A DNA stretch of 64,000 nt from Nymphaea colorata (Eukaryota > Streptophyta > Magnoliopsida > Nymphaeales > Nymphaeaceae). Positions 1 to 14,100 of this stretch are shown here, one piece after another. Under the pieces are notes generated by a model. That model did no database searches. It was not told where the DNA came from and saw only the letters and a program-made list of their open reading frames with translations. The first letter of the stretch is position 1. The number at the start of each line of letters is the position of its first letter. The stretch is taken from positions 20,165,716 through 20,229,715 of the forward strand of contig NC_045144.1 in NCBI RefSeq assembly GCF_008831285.2, in the 5' to 3' direction. Made by a program: the position numbers and the translations under genes.

Positions 1-1024
1 GCTGATATTCTGAATTGGGCAAACAATAAAGTCAAGAGTGTGGGAAGAAACTCTCAAATGGAAAGTTTCAAGGTATCAGATATTCTTTGTTTGCATTCAT
101 CATTTTACATTCACAAATTCCGGATTTGGAATATGCATTTACAGTGTATTTCCTCTATTTCTTTTTTCCTATTTATTTTGAAAGGATAAAAATCTTTCGA
201 ACGGGATATTTTTCCTCGAACTTCTCAGTGCTGTAGAGCCAAGAGTTGTCAACTGGAACCTTGTCACAAAAGGCGAAAGTGGTATGCTTGCATAATGCTG
301 TTTAAATTTCTTTGATTTTTTCATTCTGTTGCTATCCATGATCTGAAACTATTATCTCTGAACTGGTCTTTATGGTATTCTGGCTTTCTGAAGTTAAAAG
401 TTTGTCAATTATCTTTAATGCCATTCTCCTTTACTTATTGTTGTTTTCTGATCCATGTTCCTGTCATTGTGATGCAGACGAAGAGAAGAAACTGAATGCA
501 ACATACATTATCAGTGTAGCACGAAAGCTTGGTTGTTCCATTTTCTTGTTGCCTGAGGACATCATGGAGGTACTACTATCTGGACTTTTCTATTATTGCT
601 TGTGTTGGAACTTGGACATGTGCCAAATTGGAATTTATGTTATGGAAATAATATGACAAAATATTATGTCTATCCTTCACTTTTGTGATCTGTTTTTGCC
701 TTTTGCTGTGTGCTGTGTCCTTTCCTTTTCTGGCAGGTGAACCAAAAGATGATTCTGACATTGACTGCAAGCATCATGTATTGGAGCCTGCAACAACCAT
801 CTGAAGATGCACCTCAAGCCACTCCAGATATTGAAAACGGAAGCATCTCCAATGGTGTTGACGCCTTGAGAATTGAAGATAGTGTTTCAGAAACATCATG
901 TACAGATGAAACAACCTCCGAAGCATCTGCGCAGGTTGTCGAAAGCCCTTTACCAACCACTGAATCTTCTTCACCATCTGCTGAAGATGGAGACAGCATT
1001 GCTAGTGAGCCCCTGCAACAGTAA
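1..1024 (+). CDS. FIM: Fimbrin (actin-bundling protein), 3' part, cut by window edge
   Basis: Four exons are visible: 1-72, 185-281, 478-569 and 737-1024 (stop TAA), joined by GT-AG introns and giving the last 182 residues. Joined in frame they read through motifs typical of the last calponin-homology domain of plant fimbrins, including [40 protein letters not shown] and [13 protein letters not shown]. Fimbrins carry four CH domains in two actin-binding modules and cross-link actin filaments in the cytoplasm. Only the fourth CH domain and the tail are here. After SLQ comes a roughly 78-residue acidic, Ser/Thr-rich tail, as in plant fimbrins, which lack conserved sequence there. The family call is firm; which paralogue (FIM1 to FIM5 type) cannot be decided. 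The gene runs towards EDM2 on the same strand, with about 4.4 kb between its stop and the likely EDM2 leader. Confidence 0.93.
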
Positions 1025-2400
1025 AAGGGAAAAGCACAACGCTTGAGAAACTATACTTTTATCTTTTTTATTTCTTTTATTTGTTTATTTGTTTATTTTT
1101 TGGTTCTTTATACACGAACAGGTCACTGGCATTAAAGATGTACGTAGGTAAAATCAGTCTGATGTAGCAATAAGTTTGTCCCTTACTGTGTATGCTTGTA
1201 ATTTTTTTTACGGGCAGTACAAAGTGTATCTAAAATTCGTCATATAAGCTGGAGGCTTCAGTTGATTCAAGCTAGATGTGTAAATATATGTTCTGGTGGA
1301 TTTAATCCCAGCATTTTGATCAGTACACGTACGTCTCTATCCGAGTGATGAAGAACTGGTTTTTTGCACTTTCCTGCATTAGACTTCCAGTGTGCACAGT
1401 GGCATGGAATAGGAATTGCCAAATTAGTACTCAAATTCATCCTCGATATCAGTTGTGAATGGTTCAGATCTATGATGAAGGTGTTGCTATCTTGTGCCAG
1501 TTCTGTCTTCCTGTTTTTTTCAACCGTTCGTAGTGATCTTACCCGTTTTGCCCGTTTGTGTTTGTTCTCGAATATTTTTTACGGCTAAGACTACCAAATG
1601 AACGGGTTGTGTGGAGGAGAGAAAGAGAGAGAGAAAGTGAAAGTGGTATAAGCCAGACTCTAGGAACCTTCAACCTCGTTTGCGTTCAAACTTCAAACGT
1701 TAGTAAGTCTCTCCCACCCCCGACGGCCCTGGAAAGAGAATGGGCTGCCACAACAGCCCCTTCTCTTTTGAGTGCCCCCATCTTTCTTTTGAGAATATCT
1801 CTCTCCCTCAAACCAGAGAGGGGCTCCGTCCTTTCTCTCCCTCTATCTCTGACTTTGCATTGGTCGATGCCGTCTCTTTTTGTCTGCGATGGGGTCGCAG
1901 CTGTGCCATTTTTCTTTTGTAATTTTTTAACTTGATGATGGTACAATAATAAGAAACGTGGTTCAGCTGGCAAAAAAATGAAGAATTAGAATAAGCAATA
2001 GAATGTTGCATGCCTACGCATGTGGCAGAATGTATTTGACATTTGAATGTCAAATAAAAATGCTATCATTAAATTATGATATAACTATGTTAACTGAAGA
2101 TTAGCAAATGAGCTGATAACGCAAATGGAAAGGAGAGGTACAAGTAAAAGCGGTCTTAAGGAACCTTTTAGTGATGACTTTGTGCATATGATCTGTATGG
2201 TTCTAAACCACGAGATTATTTTGTTTTGATGTCTAAATGGGATTTCATTGTAAAGTTCAATAGCGTAATGTTTTTGAAAGTTCAAGCTGCAGGCTGTTAT
2301 AATTTGCAAGTGATAGAAAGAAAGATGCAACCATGAATTATTAAGTTGTTAATTGCTGTGGCAACCGGCCCTTTCTCTGCCATGGCTGCTTACTGCATGT

Positions 2401-2401
2401 A

Positions 2402-2444
<43 letters not shown>
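2401..2444. repeat. (GT)n(GA)n compound microsatellite
   Basis: A short GT run is followed by about 16 GA dinucleotides at 2413-2444, in the fimbrin-EDM2 spacer. Confidence 0.95.
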
Positions 2445-2445
<1 letters not shown>

Positions 2446-3321
2446 GGTTGAAGAAGCAGCAATGGCGGTACCATTTCATGATCCAGTTTTCAAAGGTCCT
2501 ATGCACGTGTCTGTGCACGCGATGGAATAAATTTTCTACAGGCATAGACAATTCAACAAATTTAAGCAATTCTTTTCCTGCAGCGACTGTATGGGATGCC
2601 ATTCAACAAATTTGACCAACTTTCCATAATATCATTGGGCCGTTCATAGGCATTTAGCTTGATCGAGAATTCGAACCATTTTATATCCCTAAAAGTTCGA
2701 CGATTGTAGGAACTGCTAAAAAAATTGCCAAGATCCAGGATGTTAAGTGTCACTTTTGGCCTGATCTCACGTTTCCCATGCAAACTCTGAATGAGGATTG
2801 CTCATTTAATTAGAATCATCCGTGAGACTGCACATCAAGGCAACAAATTGTTTTACGTCCATGCGCACTGTGTACATTAATCGATTCTTCAAGCCCCGGA
2901 ACGTAGAGAAAGCATGACATTTGTGGCTATAGCAACGTATCGAGATATTCCATGTTCATGCTAATCTACTTCATGATCTTCAATGGAGCTACCTGAAACT
3001 GAAATGGATCTCACAAGATTGCTACAGTTAATACAGTAAGTCCAAGTGGTAGTATAATCATATTAGGAGGTAGATACCGTTCATGAACAGATGCACGATA
3101 ATTCCAAGCATATGATAATTTGCTTGCACCAACTCAATTCACAGCCTTCTCCATGGACGACACCCTTTTCGATCCCCTCAAGGTCTCTACTTTGCGAGTA
3201 CTCTGTGCAGCATCAAGACAGGGCAGCAAGGTCAGCGGCTCGCAACAGCATGACAACCCTCCATCATCCATACGCAAAATGTGTTAGTCCAAACAATTTA
3301 CAGTCAGCCGTGGCGGTTCGT

Positions 3322-3613
3322 GGGCATGATTGGACTGCTAGATTAGGCTTTTAAGACACGTTTTTCTTTGTCAGGAAGGTGGGTAAAAGGCCTTTTCAGC
3401 TGTTCATTCAGGTTGCCGGAGAGGGGGTCCGGCAGCTTTCCGGCCTGAGAAAGAGAGAGAGTCGTTCAAGGGCATGCCTGGACTGCTACATCTGGCTTTG
3501 GAAGACACTTTTCTGGTTGTCAGAAAGGGGGTAAAAAGCCCCATTTCAGCCATTCATCCCGGCTGCCGTAACACCCCTTCCAGCAACTTGCCGGCCTGAG
3601 AGAGAGAGAGTGA
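3322..3613. repeat. Degenerate tandem duplication, period about 148 bp
   Basis: The block 3322-3462 (GGGCATGATTGGACTGCTAG, then GTCAGGAAG, TTCAGCTGTTCATTC, CCGGCCTGAGA, GA-rich end) recurs at 3470-3613 in the same order with many substitutions. Both copies end in CCGGCCTGAGA followed by GAGAGAGA. No open frame is shared. Confidence 0.8.
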
Positions 3614-4861
3614 GACTGTGAGAAGCGGTGCGGTGCAGTCAAAACGAGCGGAAAGAACAGTCGCAGTTCATAACAGCAGAGAGCGGCACCAGTTCGACCA
3701 GCGAGGAGCGGCAAAGCGTCAAGGCTTTGCCGTCAATCTAGGGGCCAAAAAATCGGGAAAGTTTAAGCCCCCGACATTTTCTCGTTGCATTCCAGGATAG
3801 TTTAAATAGAAAATCCAGAAAAAATATTTCTTACCGTTTGATTAAGTACTGGCAAGTCGCAACTATTTTGAAAACCATATTCAAGTTATGCCCATTCAAT
3901 TCTAAGCATACGTATAAATAAGCACCCATTTTTTGAAAAATTATGGATAGCCACATGAGTTATACAATCATTCAAATACAGTTCACTGATAAAAAAAACG
4001 CTAAAATATTCTTAAAAGACACTTCAATACTTATTAAAAAATAATTGAAAATTTTAAATTACATTATGTAGATCTACTATTCCGCGAGTTTACATCTGTT
4101 TTCCTCTTTCGTTTCTACAATCAATGTGAAATCATGTAAAATTATCTGAAAAACTTTCTCTCAAAGGCAATTTATTTTTCCTTTAGACAAATATATTTTG
4201 AAGCTACTTTAACATTTTATAAAACTTGTGCTTGTGAATTATTCTGTGAATGTAAACAATTATAGATTGTTAAAACATTAATATATTAAAGAATTTAACA
4301 CTTATTGTAAATTTCAAATGCTTCAAATCTAGGTAAGCAACCACTTGTAGACTTAAAAAACAATTAATATAGACACTTAACTTTTTAAAGTAACAAAAAA
4401 GTATCGGTTATTTTATAGTTTTTTGTCAAAAAGTAAATCCAGTTTTCAGGGTTAAAGAAAACTTGCCGTTTTAGTTTTGGAAGCAAAACCATATTGTTTG
4501 CCCACAAAGTGTCCTTTTTGACGTACATAATAAGTAGTGACTTATTGGGTTCCCAAACAAGTTATATATTTTGCCCTTTTATTTTAAGTCACATAGGTAC
4601 TTCAGCAATTAGGACATACTTGAATATTTTTTAATCAAAATTAATTCCAACTACTTAATTTTATTTCATTTAGTTAGCATCTAACTCAAATTTGATTTTA
4701 TAGAATTATCATGCATTAGCAATTAATGTTTTTATTTATATAACTTATTTATTTAAATATTTGTTTCATTTTTTTTTTGTGATATTTTCATATACATTCT
4801 GCCGTACATACTCATAACCTATATCCCTATTAATTGAATCAGATTACTAGATACCTTAAAA

Positions 4862-4994
4862 GTTGTTTGGTAAATATAAGACTTTGTATATGTTTCATGA
4901 GTCTAATGAAACACCTAGTCCTAGCGTTTCATACACCTACCCTAAACTTTAGGATTAATTCATGAAGCATGTAATCCAACTACCAAATGACTCC
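4862..4994. mobile_element. MITE-like element upstream of EDM2
   Basis: The left end reads GTTGTTTGGTAAATA and the right end reads TACCAAATGACTCC, which are imperfect inverted repeats about 130 bp apart with an AT-rich interior. A second GTTTGGTAAATA follows at about 5000, suggesting a partial second copy. The ends resemble the MITEs at 34475, 40397, 49907 and 56142. Confidence 0.5.
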
Positions 4995-5450
4995 TTAAAA
5001 ATTGTTTGGTAAATAAAACATTTTGTAAGCATTTCTTGTATCTATCTTAAAGATTATGATAGATTCATGAATGAAATAGATTTACGGAACTCTAACTACA
5101 AAACTGCTAACAGCTGACGTGTGTACATTCATACTAGATCCGAAGAAAACCTTGAATTCCATGGACTTACACTTAAATTTGGATGTGGATTTGATAGGAA
5201 TCTGATGGCAAAGGAAAACATGTCATATTTTTTTCCATTATATAAACGAATAATTCTAAAATCAGAGAAATGGCTCATGTGAAAATTCCGGAATGGCTAA
5301 GATTCTGTTTTAGCGTAAGATTACAAAATTGCAATTTCTAACCTTTCATAGTCGGTGTCGCCGTAGGCGCCCGTGGTTATTATTTCTCAGAAACGTTGAA
5401 GGGTCGGGGTACATAAATCAATATAGTGGGAGCAGAAGCCGACGGGAAGC

Positions 5451-5787
5451 GTTCTTGAAGTCCCCGTTCGTGGGTTCCGATCAGATGAAGGAATAGGGAG
5501 GGACGGTTCTGAGCAGACAGCAGCAGAAGAAAAAGAAGAAGAAGAAGGAGAAGAAGAGGGGGAAAAGGTATTGAAGGCAAAATCTTGGAACGATTTTTTC
5601 TCACCACTGAACAAGATTTTAAAACCTAAAATGCTCGATATACTTCATTTTTTCATTGTTTTCTGTCTCTCTCTCTCTCTCGCGAAAACCAATTTTTTTG
5701 TGTCAGTATTTTATTATTGGGAACTTTCCTGATTCATTGACGGTTTTCGGTTGATGGTGGTGGTTGTTTCCTGGTTCATTGCTGCAG
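5451..5787 (+). other. Putative EDM2 5' leader exon and leader intron
   Basis: A purine-rich stretch with repeated GAAGAA ends at GGGGAAAAG|GTATTG (5567/5568). A good acceptor, TTCATTGCTGCAG|GCA, lies at 5787, three bases before the chosen ATG at 5791. A 5' UTR intron of about 220 bp (5568-5787) is therefore likely. The transcription start is not visible, and no clear TATA box was identified. Confidence 0.5.
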
Positions 5788-5790
5788 GCA

Positions 5791-8700
5791 ATGTCGATGT
5801 CGGATGAAGACGAAGAGTTTGTGCCGGACCAGGTATCCAGGTATTACTTCGTGGATGAGAACGAGGACCCAGTGTCCTTCGCGGTTTTGCCTTTTCAATG
5901 GAGCGATGGGCAGAAGACGGGGGGCACCGATGGGGAGGTTGTTTTGCATGGCATTGCCGATAGTGGGCAGCAGAAGGTGTACAAGCCCGTCATCGCCTGG
6001 AAGCTGGAGCTTTCCGCGAAGAAGCCTACCATGTTTGTTCTTTCCAAAGATGAGAAGTGGTATGATTATCCTGCAAATAGTTGTGTATTAGGCGCTATTG
6101 ATTTTCTTTGTTTCGTTGTCTTTTCACTTTTCGGACCAGTTATCAGGGAAACAATCCAGCTTTTTATTTCTTGGGTTACTGTGGTTTCCAGGATAGAATT
6201 GTCCAAGCCAAGGCCAAGTTACGAGGAAATGATAAGGTCGGCCTTGATTATGGTGCATGCTCTTCACTTTGGATATTCAAATCCCAATGCTTCGGAGAAG
6301 GAATTGTGGGATTATTTACTGAAGACATTCAGGTTTACAGTCGTTTCTTGGCCATAGAGAATGCCATGTTCTTAATTTGTTCTGAAGACTGCAATTTTCT
6401 ATTTTAAAGCTAATTTGGCTCCCGTTGCGTCCTTTTTTGATGACCAATTTGACAATCTACTTTTGGATGAGAAATTCTGAATGGGGTTTTGTGCAATTGG
6501 CAGCATATATGAGCCTGAACCATCTGATGATGATTTGCGGGAACATCGGTCTTTGATTCGTGAGATTATCCAAAGCGATGAAGTCCTGAAAAAGTCTAAG
6601 GTTAGGCTGAAAAGTTTCTGTTTGAACGTCGTGGTACAGAAAGTGCAGATTAGGTCACTGCCGGGTTACCCGGTGAACGTGCAATGCCATCAGGACCGCA
6701 TACGTATTGACTGGTGTTTCGTGAGACTGGTGTTCAACGAACGGGACATTGGTGAACTAACCAGCGATAGATGCGGGTCCCTGGTGGTGTTATGTAACAC
6801 TCAGTGATTCAGTATCATTTTATCCTTTCTTGCTGCTGTTCCTAGAATTTTACATTTTTCAGTGATCTACCTTACCAGTCCAAAATTTTCTGGATCCCTT
6901 GGAGGAATGTCATATAACTAACTACTCTTGCTTCTGGCTAGGTGTAAATAAGAGGCTTGCTTGAAAACTTTTTTCTTGCTTACATTGCTGAAGTGATTAG
7001 ATAGTAAGAATGCTTTCATGGGTTTGGATCCGCCTTTGCTTCAAGAGTCGTTATTGTGAAATGGTGGAGAAAGATTGTTATGTAGGACACCTGAAATTAA
7101 AATCTTTTTGGGCACAAGTTGTTAAACAGGGTTTTCGGATTCCCGCAAAATGGGAAGCAGGAAAAAGATCGACAAATGAAGACAAAGAAAACCAGGAGAT
7201 GTTAAGTTTAGCATGCAAGCATCTAATCCTGGCGGGCTTGTATCCTCCTCCTCTTCTGCTCATCTTGGTGGGCAAGCTGGAGGATGACCCCATAGGACTC
7301 AAGCCCCTGGTTATGATAGTACAACCTTATCTATAACTGCCTCATCCCTTTCGTTATTCGTTTTTTTCACATGCATCTCGTTCTTACCCATCAATTATGA
7401 ATCAGCAGTTTTTCTTTTCTTCTTTTTTACAACATAATGATAACAACCAGTTATATCTGCAGGATTATATATTTGACTGCTTCACTAGCAGCATAACGGT
7501 TGATGACTAGTATAAATCAATAAGAACACTCTGATAAATTGTATGCAGCATTACAAGTTTCTAAAGATTAACATAGTTGTTTGTACTTCATGGAAACGAG
7601 AATGCTTATTGAGCTCATAAAATGATAAAAGTCATGTCCTGAATCTTTAGTACTCAGTAGGAATGTTTGATTAAGATGGACACTTATATACAAAGCAAGT
7701 CATGCCATTGGGTATTTTATTGCCAAAACTAAAAAGTCTTTAGTCTATATTCCTGTCTCTGTTTCTTTTTTTCTCAATGCAAGCCCCAAAGGAGTATGTT
7801 TCTCTAATTGGTTCTTCTGATATTTTTGCAACATTTGGAACTCCAAGTAATGTTTTGGTGGTGGTTAGCATTATAATTGGGGCTCTCATATCCTAGATTT
7901 TTGGAAGCCCAGCAGTATTTGGTGAAGAACTATAAGTAGATTAGCTGTTTTTCTCATATTGCTTTTCTTTTCTCAATTAGGTGGCACAGCTACTTGTTGA
8001 GGACACTTCAACAAAGAGTAAATCAGTGACTGGGGTTTGTACACATGAATGAATTCCTTATTTTTAGGAACACTTTTTCTAATGTAGTGTTTTGAACATT
8101 TTCATTTTGTGATTTCCACTGGTAGGGTTCTCTGTCTAACTCTGGTGTTAAGAAGCGCAAGTTTATAGTTGATGGTGCTGATGATACTGATGATGGTGAC
8201 GACGAGGATTTAGGAGACTCTGAAAGTAATTCAGATGATGATGATGAAGAATCAGACTTGTTTGACTCTGTCTGTGCAATTTGTGACAATGGTGGTGATC
8301 TTCTATGGTAGAACTTATTGGCAAACTATTATTATTATTTTTATGTTCTGCTTTTAACTGTTCAATTAATAATGTTCTTGACAAGATAAAAACTATGTTG
8401 GTTTAGGTTTATTAATAAATGTCACCAAATTATTGACACTATAAAAATTTCAAAATTGACTAAAAATAGGAAAGAAAGCTTATTTTTTTTGTTTCTCTTC
8501 TATAACTATAATGATGAAAATGTCCATTTGAAATCGGTTTTGAAATTATTTTGACATTTACACTTTAAATTGCTTTTTCAGAAGTAAAAGACTTCTGAAA
8601 TGTATTATTTTCAAGATAATTAGTGACACATATCACTATTGTTTTGGTTTAACCTAGTGTGCCTTATTTTTGAGGCCTCTTATTTGATGCTTAAGTAGTC

Positions 8701-11145
8701 CTTTAGTGTGTATTGTATTGGTTTTTGTTTTCTTTGATTTTCCCATCTTTTGCAAGTTTTTTAGGTTTTTGCTTTTTTTGTTTGGCAATTTTTCTTACGT
8801 CCTTGGCTTTTTAAAAGTAGGATTGCATGGTGACACTGATAGCCGTTGAGGTCATTTTGTATGTAGGGGTAAATCCCTCGTACATGCACATACACATGGA
8901 TATGCACACTTACACATGCCTTTGCTGTAGAATCTAAAATTAGTGGTATCCATATTCTGCATTGGAATCTGTGCACATGGATGCTTACATATGTTTATAC
9001 ATTATATTACATCTCCTTTTAAATATGATGAACTTTGTAGTTCACTTTTTGAACCTACCTTTCCCTGGCAGTTGTGATGGCTGTTGCTTGAGGGGCTTTC
9101 ATGCTATTTCTGAATCTGACTGTCCATCACTAGGATTATCATCCAAGGCTGAAGTAAAGGTATTTCAAGTTGTTCAGCAAATTTCAAATAAATGTCTTAG
9201 ATTATTCATATTAACCATGCTTTGTACATTCACTAACTCATATTTTATGGTCGTTGTGCAGGCTATTCGAAATTTTTATTGTGGAAATTGTAAATATAAA
9301 CAACATCAGTGCTTTGTTTGTGGAAAATTGGGATCCTCGGACAAATCATCAAATCCTGAGGTTGGATATTTTTCTAGAGTTTTTCTTGGATCACTTGCAT
9401 GTCTCCCATGTATTTTCTTAGAGCTGGTCAGTACTTTGCATGCATGGAATGGTTGAAGACTCAGGCTTTCAAATGTAATTATTCTACTGTACTCATTGTA
9501 CTCATTTTCCATAATGATTGCAGTTGTGGTGCCTTAAGTTGAATTTCTTCTTTCTGGAGGTGCAGGATACGTGTCCTCTAGTATCCACTTAGTCTTCCTG
9601 GTCTCAGCCCCTAATCAGTCTAAACCAGTTGTTGGGCAGTCCACACAGAAATTATAACTATACATTTTGATGAGGTTGAAGGGACTCAACCTCCTTGAGT
9701 GGTTGGTGTCTAACCATTTTGTCTTGCTTGATCTCAGATGAGGCTGGCCTTTGCAATACTAACCTTTACTTGGTTATATTATCCAACATTTGCATACCTG
9801 ATCTTTTTTTTTTTTTGGGTTGAAGATACTTATTAAGGAATTGGTAAACTCAAGATGGAATCAACAATTTATGGTTGGTTTCACCTTTAATTGATTTGGA
9901 TGAATATAGATAAATGCTTTGTTGGAGGTGAAAATGTATTGACATGATGTATATGAGAGAGCTATGATGACAGTGGTGTAAACTGTAAAGACCTCAGCGT
10001 GCAAGCTTGGTTTGCGCAGAAAACCACAAGAGATATTTTTTCGGATGCTATGATTTGTTAAACAAGAACAAATAACAAGAAACAGGTTCTTCCTTGGTTC
10101 TACTAATTGAGGGCCATTGTTGTCTGGCAGCAGAGCTCCTTTTGCAAACTGAGGCAGTAGCTTAACTGCTAGCCTTTGTCAATTTGGCATCCACAAGCAG
10201 TTATAAACTTATAACTTTGCTTCGAAAAAAGGATTCTCAGCTGAAGGGTTGGTTAGCTCCTTTTGCCTGAGTCTTCAAGCTTCCTTTCATGTCCAGCTTT
10301 GCAGTATATTAGGACACCTCCTGGAGTGAAAACTTTTATGCTTCTGTGGTTTGTAAACGATATTCTCTGTCTTCACGCTTCTATTTTAAGGTGCCAATAA
10401 CTGGTGCCATCTTTGCCTTTCCAATTTGTTTATCTGTAGTTTGTGCTTTGGTTCTGAATCCTGGAAAGGAGGGGACATCCATGGGACGTCACTAGCCTAT
10501 CATATAGTTTTGATGTCTGACCTGTTCCATATGCAGTGAGATTGTACATATAATCTTTGAACGCTTTCTTCATCTTTGAATTAATCTGGATTTGGCAGGC
10601 ATGTGGAAGAGATAAGGTGGTAATCTGGTACTAGATGTGAAGATCATTAATGACCTTTGATGGAATTCTGAAACACTTTTTCAGATGTCTCTCTTCATTG
10701 TTGGAATACCATCATATAGTTTGATGTTCCAACCTTTTCCATGTGCATTGAGGAATTCCATAGTTCATCTTATAGATATTTTTTAAGGCATTATCAAATT
10801 TCACTCTTCGGTTTGATTGGAATAATTTTTCTCAGGTATTAGTTGGGAAGTTTGTTTTTCTCAGGAAAATCATGAGAAAGATTTAAAAATACAAAAACAG
10901 TCATATGAAAATTTGAGTTTTGTACTATTTTTTTTGCAAACATTGATCAAAGTAAACATATCTAATAATATTTTGTTAAAATAAACCTAAAAAATTAAAA
11001 TATAATAATATCATCTTTCGGAAAAATTAGGGTTAGGTTATTGATAGTTTTGGTTAGGCACAATGAATGCTATGTCACATGCGGGTGGGGCCACTGGCGC
11101 GAGTGCATGTGTGGCAAGGGTGCATATATATATATATATATATAT

Positions 11146-11189
<44 letters not shown>

Positions 11190-14100
11190 CAAAATTGTCC
11201 TTAAACAAGACAAAATTATCAATTAACAAATAATAAATTACTGCCAAAGTCACATTCTGGATTCGAAAATCTGTAGCATTCTATTTCTTCCATGTCGTAT
11301 ACATTATTGTGGAGTCTGATGTCAAATTTTACAATCTTACTGATAACATGAGCTGTGCATGTTATATATCCAGTATTATAAGTTTACACTCATATAAACA
11401 TACAGCATGTATTATTAAAACTGGTAATACGTACATAAAATTTATAAACAGCATATATATATGTATGTATCTATATAAAATTATAAAAAAATTATAAATA
11501 TATATCATAGAACTGATTAACAAAACTTGTGCACAGTATACAGTAAACTTGTTACCCAATTAACAAAACTTAACTTATAAGCAGCACGAAATATATGAAC
11601 ATATGCAGTGTATAAACAGCATATATTGCATCCAATATTAAACTGCAAAAGTATGCAGTAAAATACAAACATCAGTATAGTAAATGCAGAAAAGCAATTA
11701 AAAATTGAAAACATACTTTAGAAAGGCATCACCTTTTTTTTGTCGAAAAGAACTGAAAAGGACAAAAGTGTCCCCGACAAAGTTTGACCACAGCTGACTC
11801 ATTGGTTGCTGACTTGCTGCAGTCGGTGACTGCTGCGTCTGAGCCACCACTATTTTGGTGAGTCCTTGTGGCATAGGATGAATGGGGATAATATATAAAT
11901 ATATTCATTTTGGTGGAGAGGTGCTAGGTCCTTCTAAGTCCAGTCGATAGGTACTTTAGCCATCTGATGGCTGATGCTGAGTTGATACATGGGTATTCCT
12001 GAATCTGGGTGTAGAAGGTGCCTAAAGAAATAGTCTAGTTGAAGTTGGACTATAGAATTTGAACTAGTTTCATGTAAGTAACCGAAGTTGCTTGAACGTA
12101 GCAAAGGCTCTGTACCAATCTATAGATTTTCTGGTGATTTCTTACCTTTAGCATACTCCTTGCTTGTCATTCTTTTCTTCAGGCTGGCTCTTGTTTTGTT
12201 TTATCTTCTCACCCATTTGTAGCAACTGTTCTATTCATTCCCCTTCTTGCAGGTCTTTCAATGTGTTTCAGCAACTTGTGGACATTTTTATCATCCAAGT
12301 TGTGTTGTAGGATGGCTCTATCCAGATAATGAAGCTGATGCACAAAAATATGAGAAGAAAATTGCAGCAGGAGAGCCCTTCACATGCCCTGTTCACAAAT
12401 GCATTGTATGTAAACAGGGAGAAGATAAAGAGAACAAAGAAATGCAGTTTGCAATTTGTAGACGTTGTCCCAAGGCATATCATAGAAAGTGCTTACCAAG
12501 GTACTCGTGATATATAATATCTTATCAATGATCACACCTCAATGCCTTAGAAAAAAATTGAAATTATTTGCAGCGAGTTTCGTAGGATGTTCCTCATTTT
12601 CTTTGTTGAACAGAGAAATATCTTTTGAGGATGATGAGGATATAATTCAAAGGGCATGGGATGATCTACTTCCAAACAGAGTGTTAATATATTGCCTGTG
12701 AGTTCTCCCTTGCTTAAAAACGACTTTCTATGTATTTATCAGACCCTATAAATTTTAGTGTTCTTTGAACAGAGAGCATGAGATTGATGAAGAATTGGGT
12801 ACTCCAGCAAGAGATCACCTGATATTTCCAGAAGAATCATTGAAGAGGAAAGTGCACCCTCCATCGCATGAACAAGTAAAGGAAAAATCTGCATTGAAGA
12901 AAAGAAAGATCTCTACTGAAGGCATTAGTCAGGGGAAATCAACTGTTGGAGCACTTCAGAAAAAACATGTGATGACCTCGACCGTAAAAGGAACTGAATC
13001 TCCTAAAAGAATTGTAAAAGCACTCACGGTTAAAGCGGTTGATTCTGTCCCCGAATCCAAGATGCATGATGTCATTAAGAAGTCAAGAAGTAGTGCTGCC
13101 TTGAAAACGAAGACTTCCACATTGGGTAATGGGGATAAAGTAGCCAACTCTACGGCAGTTAAACCCTTGAAGCAATCTAAGAAGAATGATCAGATGCTAA
13201 TAGAGACTGCTGCTGTGGAAGCTAGTTCAGAACCTATAGTGGACAGTGAAGCAGAAAAGAGGTTATTATTCTCTTTGCTTCAAATATATAGCACTAGCTT
13301 AATGCTGTAGGTTCATAAAATATAGCCATTTTACATCTTATATGTTGGGCTGCATCTTAGATAATCAACCTAATATAACTTGGACGCAATGCTATGCAGT
13401 GCATACTAATATTTGAGTACCGTTATTGGTTAAGATATTTTTTTTTGACCAAATACATGCAGTATAAATAGTGTATAAAATGTTGGGGTCATGTTTAGGT
13501 GGAGTGCAATGTTGAGTGCTTTATCTTGTATGTTACAGTGAACTAAACAACCATTGAAGCCCATGTCCATGTAATGTGCTAGACATCCATCCAAGACAGA
13601 CAACTGTACGACCTTATCTTGTATATTACAGTGAACTAATAATGAAATGTGCAATGTCATTTTCTATGATAGAATATTTGCTATTCTAGAATATGTGGAT
13701 TCCTAGACCATTGGTAAACTGATTCATGATTTTCCAATTCATGCAGAGTGGTAGCTCTGATTGACAAATGCAAATCTGCCGTGACTTTAAAAGACGTTCA
13801 GAAAAAGCTGAAGGTGCCTTCTATCTATTCCCATGGTTCCACACAGTCAGTTACCTATGGAAAAGTAGAAGGTTCAATTGAGGTATTACTACTTAGATTG
13901 TAAATGGATTTAATTTCTTGTGTAAATTCCTCTTTCCTCAAATCCCTTTGGCATTAATTTTTGTGAGAATGCCTTTAGGCTATTAAAGCAGCACTGACAA
14001 AATTGGAAGAAGGTGGTAGCATTGAGGATGCAAAGGCGGTTTGTGAAACTCGGATGCTGAATCAAATAATAAAATGGAAGGTAACTTTAAACTGAATTGC

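Larger units (their letters stand above)
1025..5450. other. Intergenic region between fimbrin and EDM2
   Basis: I see no gene here. The first 200-300 bases are presumably the fimbrin 3' UTR. Positions 1617-1640 and 2413-2444 hold (GA)n tracts, 3322-3613 a degenerate tandem duplication, and 3800-5300 is AT-rich with MITE-like sequence around 4862-4994. Short open frames at 1558-1935, 2085-2330 and 3091-3354 have no recognisable domain and lie in low-complexity or duplicated sequence. Confidence 0.6.

Noticed and set aside
7010-7336. Possible extra EDM2 exon at 7010-7336
   Set aside because: The flanking exons join in phase without it, it shows no EDM2-like sequence and the frame begins and ends without good splice sites that I could identify.
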